Below are positions 59,225-64,000 of a stretch of 64,000 nucleotides of DNA, piece after piece. The stretch is from Bacillota bacterium. Its GTDB lineage: Bacteria > Bacillota > Bacilli > Alicyclobacillales > SLC66. Each line of letters begins with the position of its first letter. The first letter of the stretch is position 1. The notes below the pieces were generated by a model. It ran no database searches and was not told the origin of the DNA. It saw nothing but the letters and a program-made list of their open reading frames with translations. Position numbers and translations under genes: made by a program. The stretch covers positions 62,001 to 126,000 of the forward strand of contig JAJZCW010000005.1 of NCBI GenBank assembly GCA_021828865.1, given 5' to 3'.

Positions 59225-60444
59225 TCGCTTTTTTCCTCCTTCATCGCAGCAAACTCCTGAAAATATCTTCGCAATTCTTTGTTTTGACTATTCAAATTCC
59301 CGTTTGCCATCCAAGCGGTCATCGTAGATTCATTGGGTAATTCGTCATCTTTTCGCACTACCCGGACAGCATAACCTTGTTGCCTGAGGTATTGCGCAAA
59401 GGAATAGGTGAGTGGTCGATCCTCAATTCCTGTGAAAAGTAGAAAACGGGGTGCAGGGGTTTCACTCCTGTCCATCACCGTAAACAATCTCTCCAGGTGA
59501 AGCACTCCTCCCGTTGCAGGAAGAGAACGCCCAAACCGCTCAAGCAAGCGATCGTAACGTCCGCCAAAACAGATAGGTAATCCTAGTGATTGCACGTAAC
59601 CTTCAAAAAGAATCCCCGTATAATAGTCATGTTCCAGATACAGTCCAAAATCAAATTGCACCACGTCTGCCAACCCATGCGCCCCAAGCGCATCCATCAG
59701 TGCCTCAAGATCATCGCAGGCTTTCATGGCCATCGGATGAATGGCATGCTCTCTCGCTTCGCGAATCGCATCATACCCGCCACGGATTCTTGGCATAGCT
59801 AATAGCGCCTCATATTCCCGATCGGAAATCAGGTCTCTTTGCTGATGGAGAAGTTGTTCATAGCTGACTGCATCTTTTCTCAATAATGACAATCTAAGCG
59901 CCTGTTGGATGGATTCAGGGAGGTCCTGTAACAACGCACCAACGAAGCCAGTATGACCCACTGCGAGTCGAAAATGCCCCACATTGACGGATTGAAGCAC
60001 AGAGGCCATAACGGCCAACACCTCTGCATCCGCATCAGGCGTTGCATCTCCCAAAAGCTCAATTCCTGCCTGTGTTACCTCACTCGATTCATGGCTACGC
60101 GCAGCCACTCTTCGATAAGTCCGCTCAATATAGGCAAGGTGTAACGGAAGCGGTTCATTGCCAAGCAACGTGGTCACCGCGCGCGCCACTGGAGTTGTCA
60201 TTTCCGGACGAAGCACCAGTGTTCTACCAGAGGAATCAAACATGCGATATAGCTGTTCTTCTTCCTCCTTATGAAGTCCTTGCCGGATCGTCTCTTCATA
60301 CTCCAAAAGCGGGGTCGTCAGCCAATCGTACCCCCACGCTAAAAACACATCATGGATCTTCTCTTCAAGACGATAGCGCTTTTCATATTCCTGCAACAAA
60401 TAATCCCTAAATCCATGTGGCCTTTCAAAATAAACAGAACTCAT
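59218..60444 (-). CDS. hisZ: HisZ, regulatory subunit of ATP phosphoribosyltransferase
   Basis: A 408-residue histidyl-tRNA synthetase paralogue that activates HisG and senses histidine. It starts with RPHGFRDYL (class II motif 1 area), has motif-2-like LVLRPEMTTPVARAV and lacks the anticodon-binding domain of a true HisRS; the C terminus carries a shortened extra domain. ATG 60444 has AAGGATTGGGG upstream. First gene of the his operon. Confidence 0.95.
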   Translation of the reverse strand: MSSVYFERPHGFRDYLLQEYEKRYRLEEKIHDVFLAWGYDWLTTPLLEYEETIRQGLHKEEEEQLYRMFDSSGRTLVLRPEMTTPVARAVTTLLGNEPLPLHLAYIERTYRRVAARSHESSEVTQAGIELLGDATPDADAEVLAVMASVLQSVNVGHFRLAVGHTGFVGALLQDLPESIQQALRLSLLRKDAVSYEQLLHQQRDLISDREYEALLAMPRIRGGYDAIREAREHAIHPMAMKACDDLEALMDALGAHGLADVVQFDFGLYLEHDYYTGILFEGYVQSLGLPICFGGRYDRLLERFGRSLPATGGVLHLERLFTVMDRSETPAPRFLLFTGIEDRPLTYSFAQYLRQQGYAVRVVRKDDELPNESTMTAWMANGNLNSQNKELRRYFQEFAAMKEEKSEC

Positions 60445-60460
60445 TGGTTAGCCCCAATCC

Positions 60461-60482
60461 TTTAGTATGCTAATATACTAAA
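60461..60482 (-). promoter_or_regulatory. Inverted repeat in the his operon leader, likely operator
   Basis: TTTAGTAT (60461-60468) and ATACTAAA (60475-60482) form a perfect 8-bp dyad with a 6-nt spacer. It lies about 10-30 bp after the predicted start of transcription and just before the hisZ ribosome site. A TrpR-like YerC/HisR repressor is one candidate from known Bacilli control; the assignment is inferred. Confidence 0.6.
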
Positions 60483-60498
60483 GCAATAGTATGGACGT

Positions 60499-60527
60499 AT
60501 CCTATCATGGGACCTTTCGCCTGTCAA
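60499..60527 (-). promoter_or_regulatory. Promoter of the his operon
   Basis: An exact TTGACA (60527-60522), 17 bp and TAGGAT (60504-60499) on the minus strand, starting six bases after hprK ends. Transcription would start near 60492. No T-box leader fits in the remaining 48 nt. Confidence 0.7.
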
Positions 60528-60532
60528 ATCGG

Positions 60533-61468
60533 TCAATCCTCGATAGGATCCTGCAGACTAGTCATCAGCTTTTCCGAGAGTTCTTTTGCGGCATTGTAGC
60601 CCATCCGCTTCAGGCGTTGATTCATTGCCGCCACTTCAATAATGATCGCAAGGTTGCGGCCTGGCCGGACAGGTATCGTGATGGATGTCAGCTCTACGTC
60701 AAGAATCCTCTTTTTCTGCTCATCCAATCCCAAGCGATCATACGGTTTCGTATCGTCCCATTGCTCCAGCTCGATGATCATTTCGATGCGCTTATGGGTG
60801 CGAATCGCACCTGCACCAAAGAGCGTCATCGCATTCAAGACGCCAAGGCCTCGTATTTCAAGCAAATGTTCGAGCAGTGGCGGTGCCGTTCCTACCAGCG
60901 TGTCCTCTGAGATCTGACGGATCTCTACCGCGTCATCCGCCACCATTCGATGCCCGCGCTTCAAAAGTTCAAGCGCAGTCTCACTTTTACCAATTCCGCT
61001 GGACCCCATCATGAGGATACCTATCCCATACACATCAACCAAAACGCCGTGAACAAGGATTTCCGGTGCCAATCGAATGGCAAGAAATGTGGTTAATTGC
61101 GAGATAAATTTAGGAGTGGACAAAGAGGTCCGCAAGATGGGTATCCCGTGTTCTTCCGCCATTTCATATAAAATTGGGTTTGTATCCATACTGCGAGATA
61201 TGACAAGACAAGGCGTTAATTCACTTGCTACGAGCGCAGCAATTCTATCTTTAAATTCTGCTTCATTCATGGAAGAAAGAAACGCGATCTCCGTCCTGCC
61301 AAGAATCTGTACACGCTCAGCAGGAAAATACATAAGAAACCCGGCTAGCGCAAGTCCGGGACGATTGATTTCTGTCGTGGTAATGTGTCGCTCTAACCCT
61401 GATTGACCAGCAACCAATTCCAGATCCATCTCTTCTTTTAATTCTGACACCGTCACGTACTTGTCCAA
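60533..61468 (-). CDS. hprK: HPr kinase/phosphorylase
   Basis: About 311 residues. It phosphorylates Ser46 of HPr and of Crh when fructose-1,6-bisphosphate is high and reverses this when phosphate rises. The N-terminal domain (about 1-130) is followed by the kinase domain: Walker A GSSGIGKS near 150-157, DDAVEI, LEIRGLGVLN (signature) and the C-terminal helix. I prefer TTG 61468 as start: GGGAG is 8 nt upstream and length equals the 310-residue Bacillus enzyme. TTG 61483 has no site. Its product controls Crh encoded at 32.6-32.9 kb. Confidence 0.94.
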   Translation of the reverse strand: MDKYVTVSELKEEMDLELVAGQSGLERHITTTEINRPGLALAGFLMYFPAERVQILGRTEIAFLSSMNEAEFKDRIAALVASELTPCLVISRSMDTNPILYEMAEEHGIPILRTSLSTPKFISQLTTFLAIRLAPEILVHGVLVDVYGIGILMMGSSGIGKSETALELLKRGHRMVADDAVEIRQISEDTLVGTAPPLLEHLLEIRGLGVLNAMTLFGAGAIRTHKRIEMIIELEQWDDTKPYDRLGLDEQKKRILDVELTSITIPVRPGRNLAIIIEVAAMNQRLKRMGYNAAKELSEKLMTSLQDPIED

Positions 61469-61486
61469 AACATTCACTCCCAACTG

Positions 61487-61514
61487 AAAAGGCAGGAGTC
61501 CTGACCCCTGCCTT
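61487..61514 (-). terminator. Terminator between the ugpC-like gene and hprK
   Basis: AAGGCAGG (61489-61496) pairs with CCTGCCTT (61507-61514), with GTC/GAC inside; on the minus strand TTTTC follows. It lies 24 bp after the sugar ATPase stop, and hprK translation starts directly after it, so hprK is read through it or has its own start. Confidence 0.65.
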
Positions 61515-61537
61515 CTGGTTCGTGTTCACTTTACGAA

Positions 61538-62647
61538 TTAGAACAAGGCTTCCTCTGTCTCTTTATCAAACAGGTGAATCTTGCTCATGTCAATGGCGAG
61601 TTTTACCTTGTCGCCAATCGACACGTCACTACGGGCGACAATCCGTGCATTGAATACCTGTCCACCAACATCCAAAAATAGATACATTTCTGAACCCATG
61701 TGTTCCACCACATCGACAGGCGCTTCGAACATCCCATCCGGATAAGTTTCAAAATACAATTGTTCATCGTGCACGTGTTCAGGACGAATGCCTATCACCA
61801 CAGGTTTGCCAATATAATGGTGGCTACGGATCAACTCATACCTACCTTCAGGAAGCGTCACCGTCATGCCCTCAGATTTGAATTTAATCTTTCCACCTTC
61901 ATCGGAAAGCGTTCCCGTTACAAAATTCATCGCTGGCGAACCGATAAATCCCGCCACAAAGAGGTTGCTCGGATTATTATACAATTCTTGAGGCGTGGCC
62001 ACTTGTTGGATAAATCCATCTTTCATGACAACAATGCGATCACCCATCGTCATCGCTTCTGTTTGATCGTGTGTCACATAGATAAACGTGGTTTGTAATC
62101 GCTTGTGTAATTTGCTGATCTCTGTCCGCATCTGCACGCGAAGTTTCGCATCTAAGTTGGACAGTGGTTCGTCCATCAGGAACACTTGAGGTTCGCGAAC
62201 GATAGCGCGCCCAAGTGCCACGCGTTGTCTTTGACCACCGGAAAGTGCCTTTGGCTTACGATCAAGCAAATGCGAAATATCGAGGATTTGAGCGGCTTCT
62301 TTAACCCGACGATCTATCTCCGCCTTGGGGAAATGGCGAAGTTTCAATCCGAAAGCCATATTCTGATAAACCGTCATGTGCGGATAGAGTGCATAGTTTT
62401 GAAACACCATGGCAATATCCCGGTCTTTTGGCGCCACATCGTTGACTCGCTTACTACCAATAAAAAGGTCGCCCTCGCTGATCTCTTCTAGACCTGCGAT
62501 CATTCTCAGTGTGGTGGATTTTCCACACCCCGAAGGACCTACCAGTACAATAAACTCTTTATCCTCTATATCAAGATTAAAGTTACTTACCGCCACCACA
62601 TTGCCCGTATACTTTTTGTACACAGCATTCAATTTGACCTCTGCCAA
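61538..62647 (-). CDS. ugpC: Sugar ABC transporter ATPase (UgpC/MsmX family)
   Basis: A 369-residue ATPase that energises carbohydrate importers; MsmX in B. subtilis serves several of them. Walker A GPSGCGKST, Q-loop VFQNYALYPHM, signature LSGGQRQRVALGRAI, Walker B VFLMDEP, switch THDQTEAM. The C-terminal TOBE/MOP domain (about 285-369) is present. ATG 62647 follows AAAGGAGA. It is not next to binding-protein or permease genes, supporting a shared-ATPase role (inferred). Confidence 0.93.
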   Translation of the reverse strand: MAEVKLNAVYKKYTGNVVAVSNFNLDIEDKEFIVLVGPSGCGKSTTLRMIAGLEEISEGDLFIGSKRVNDVAPKDRDIAMVFQNYALYPHMTVYQNMAFGLKLRHFPKAEIDRRVKEAAQILDISHLLDRKPKALSGGQRQRVALGRAIVREPQVFLMDEPLSNLDAKLRVQMRTEISKLHKRLQTTFIYVTHDQTEAMTMGDRIVVMKDGFIQQVATPQELYNNPSNLFVAGFIGSPAMNFVTGTLSDEGGKIKFKSEGMTVTLPEGRYELIRSHHYIGKPVVIGIRPEHVHDEQLYFETYPDGMFEAPVDVVEHMGSEMYLFLDVGGQVFNARIVARSDVSIGDKVKLAIDMSKIHLFDKETEEALF

Positions 62648-62722
62648 GTTAAAAATCTCCTTTCCGTCATCAATAGGACGGTTGTTAACATGGCTAGTAT
62701 AGCTCCTGTTTGGGCTATCGCT

Positions 62723-62752
62723 CTATACGTCAACGTATACAAACTTGACAAA
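62723..62752 (-). promoter_or_regulatory. Promoter of the ugpC-like gene with overlapping palindrome
   Basis: TTGTCA (62752-62747), 18 bp, TATAGA (62728-62723) on the minus strand. Inside, TATACGT-CA-ACGTATA (62725-62740) is a perfect 7-bp dyad covering the spacer and -10. The size and central CG/CA suit a LacI/GalR-family operator; as a CcpA cre it has two mismatches. Confidence 0.6.
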
Positions 62753-62778
62753 AAAACTTTAGGCAATTCGACAATCAT

Positions 62779-63813
62779 TTATAATCTTTTCAGTAAAAGG
62801 GCAGTCCATACCGTTACCGCATCCTGAAACATCCGGATGTCATAACCAGTTAAATCCTTGATCCGCTCAATCCTGTACAGTAAACTGTTACGATGCAAAT
62901 ACAATTGTCGAGCGGTCTCACTCATGTTGAGATTGTTCTGAATAAACGTCATAACGGTTTGTTCCAGTTCAGCGCCAAGCGCCAAGAGAATGCTCGGAGG
63001 AAGGATATGATCAATGAATGCCTGGCGCAATTGGGATTTCGTGGTGAAAAGCAGCTCAAAAAAGCCAATACCACGTACTGAATACACTGGTTGTTCGACC
63101 TGAAATCTTTCTGCCGCCTGAAAGATGAAGTGCATTCGCTTGACCATCCTCAAGAGTTCCGGAAAACTCCTGATCGCATCGCTATAAATGGCCCTCACCT
63201 TGACAAACGATTCGGACATCAGTCCATGAACCAATGCCTCCGCAATTTCCAATCCAGAAAAAGCTTGGGTGTCTGCTGCCTTATGTAAACTGATGACCCC
63301 CACAATCATTGACGGGTCAATGACCATATTCACCATCAATTCCGTATCATCCGCGAGTGATTCAAAGTTTCTTGATACCTCACCGACTATTTCCACCGTC
63401 GATCGTTCATCCGGACGCAAACTGACCATATACACCGGCCAATTCCACGGTACCAAGATGTTTTCCACTTCGTCCTCAATCCGAATGGCACTGCCATAAG
63501 GTTCAAGCGGTTCATGCAAGGCTTCGGCGATTTTTTGCTCCCAGTTTTGACCATCATACGAGGACAAGGGAATGGCACGGATTGCCATTCTCAACAAATA
63601 ACGTTCCGAACGTGAAAGATGCTCGGATTTGCCTGCCAAATACAATGGCTTCCCAGACAAATCTGTGGCGGCGTACCAAATGTAGTCGCCATTTGGATAA
63701 CCGCCCTGTAAATGCTCTAGCGAAACCCCACGTAAACTCGTTGGCAACTGAGTATAAACCTGCACTCGCCCATCAAGTTCTTTGATCAGTTCCTGAAATG
63801 CATTCAGGCCCAT
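62779..63813 (-). CDS. PucR/CdaR-type transcriptional regulator
   Basis: A 344-residue protein. The C-terminal PucR helix-turn-helix domain is at about 285-340, with NLNMSETARQLYLHRNSLLYRIERI, preceded by a GAF-like sensor region (about 130-260). Such activators control purine, sugar-diacid or amino-acid use. The start is ATG 63813, within the last codons of the upstream pxpB-like gene (10-bp overlap), with GGAAGGAGG immediately ahead. The overlap suggests cotranscription and a role in 5-oxoproline or a related substrate, which is inferred. Confidence 0.85.
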   Translation of the reverse strand: MGLNAFQELIKELDGRVQVYTQLPTSLRGVSLEHLQGGYPNGDYIWYAATDLSGKPLYLAGKSEHLSRSERYLLRMAIRAIPLSSYDGQNWEQKIAEALHEPLEPYGSAIRIEDEVENILVPWNWPVYMVSLRPDERSTVEIVGEVSRNFESLADDTELMVNMVIDPSMIVGVISLHKAADTQAFSGLEIAEALVHGLMSESFVKVRAIYSDAIRSFPELLRMVKRMHFIFQAAERFQVEQPVYSVRGIGFFELLFTTKSQLRQAFIDHILPPSILLALGAELEQTVMTFIQNNLNMSETARQLYLHRNSLLYRIERIKDLTGYDIRMFQDAVTVWTALLLKRL

Positions 63814-64000
63814 CCTCCTCCTTCCGTCCTAAGAAAAACAACCTTGTCTCCCATTTGTAGTAATCCAGGCGGGTTTCTATCCCATCGCCACAAGTTGTCC
63901 GCATCATTTTCACGCAAATAACCTATCACCCACCATCCTCCCGCACTCTTTCTCGGATAGATTCCCGTATAACCTGCGGCAATCGCTACTGCACCTTTTT
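63804..64000 (-). CDS. 5-oxoprolinase subunit PxpB/KipI-like, 3' end (partial)
   Basis: The frame is open from the right edge and ends at TGA 63806-63804. It reads GAVAIAAGYTGIYPRKSAGG then WWVIGY and WDRNPPGLLQMGDKVVFL, the C-terminal signature of the allophanate hydrolase subunit 1/KipI/PxpB family (GGxTGIYP, PPxLLxxGDxVxF). With PxpA and PxpC such proteins hydrolyse 5-oxoproline; KipI itself inhibits sporulation kinase A in B. subtilis. Only about 65 residues are in view, so the exact branch is unknown. Confidence 0.8.
   Translation of the reverse strand, partial: KGAVAIAAGYTGIYPRKSAGGWWVIGYLRENDADNLWRWDRNPPGLLQMGDKVVFLRTEGGGWA

Noticed and set aside
60445-60532. T-box or histidine attenuator ahead of hisZ
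   Set aside because: Too short (about 48 nt leader) and no His-codon leader peptide; the dyad fits a protein operator.

Overview
The window looks like chromosomal DNA from a low-to-moderate G+C Gram-positive of the Bacilli, probably an acid-tolerant or Alicyclobacillaceae-like aerobe. That placement is inferred from gene content, not from a search. Supporting signs are a CggR-controlled glycolytic operon with its operator, the rapZ-yvcK-whiA-crh block with a true Crh, HPr kinase, HemQ (the Gram-positive coproheme route), a hisZ-type histidine operon and strong AGGAGG-type ribosome sites with frequent TTG/GTG starts. I found no phage, transposon, IS or CRISPR array; most of the window is core metabolism.

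Layout. 0-14 kb (minus strand): PfkB sugar kinase, then read from the right rpoN, cggR-gapA-pgk-tpiA-gpmI-eno, an MFS permease, secG, a broken esterase and rnr. The cggR promoter and a two-repeat CggR operator are readable. 14-20.4 kb: comER-like gene, L,D-transpeptidase, tRNA-Arg(CCG), a small protein that looks like two tandem ribbon-helix-helix units behind a promoter with an overlapping dyad, an isolated flagellar hook/rod-type protein, a CorA-like membrane protein and hemQ. 20.4-32 kb: class A PBP with a collagen-like G-X-T tail, C39 peptidase, GT2 glycosyltransferase, pyruvate carboxylase, Xaa-Pro peptidase, M6 metalloprotease and a cut-down Tag-like protein. 32-44 kb: crh, whiA, yvcK, rapZ and a ROK glucokinase as one operon; aroA, selB and a TPR protein; argS on the plus strand.

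44-56 kb holds two complete, adjacent peptide-type ABC transporter operons (each with two permeases, one binding protein and two ATPases) in different gene orders. Each has its own promoter: one has a cre-like site at the start of transcription and the other is flanked by a 10-bp inverted repeat. 56-60.5 kb is a compact hisZGHAFI operon lacking hisD and hisB, with a dyad in its leader. 60.5-64 kb holds hprK, a UgpC/MsmX-type sugar ATPase with a palindrome across its promoter, a PucR-type regulator and the 3' end of a PxpB/KipI gene.

Taken together, the window is dominated by carbon flow and its control: CggR, Crh, HprK, YvcK, glucokinase, PfkB, pyruvate carboxylase and the shared sugar ATPase. 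The most unusual items are the double-RHH gene with its operator, the collagen-like PBP tail, the truncated Tag homologue, the paired transporter operons and the unassigned operators at his and ugpC. I did not find one large, clearly novel multi-gene system.
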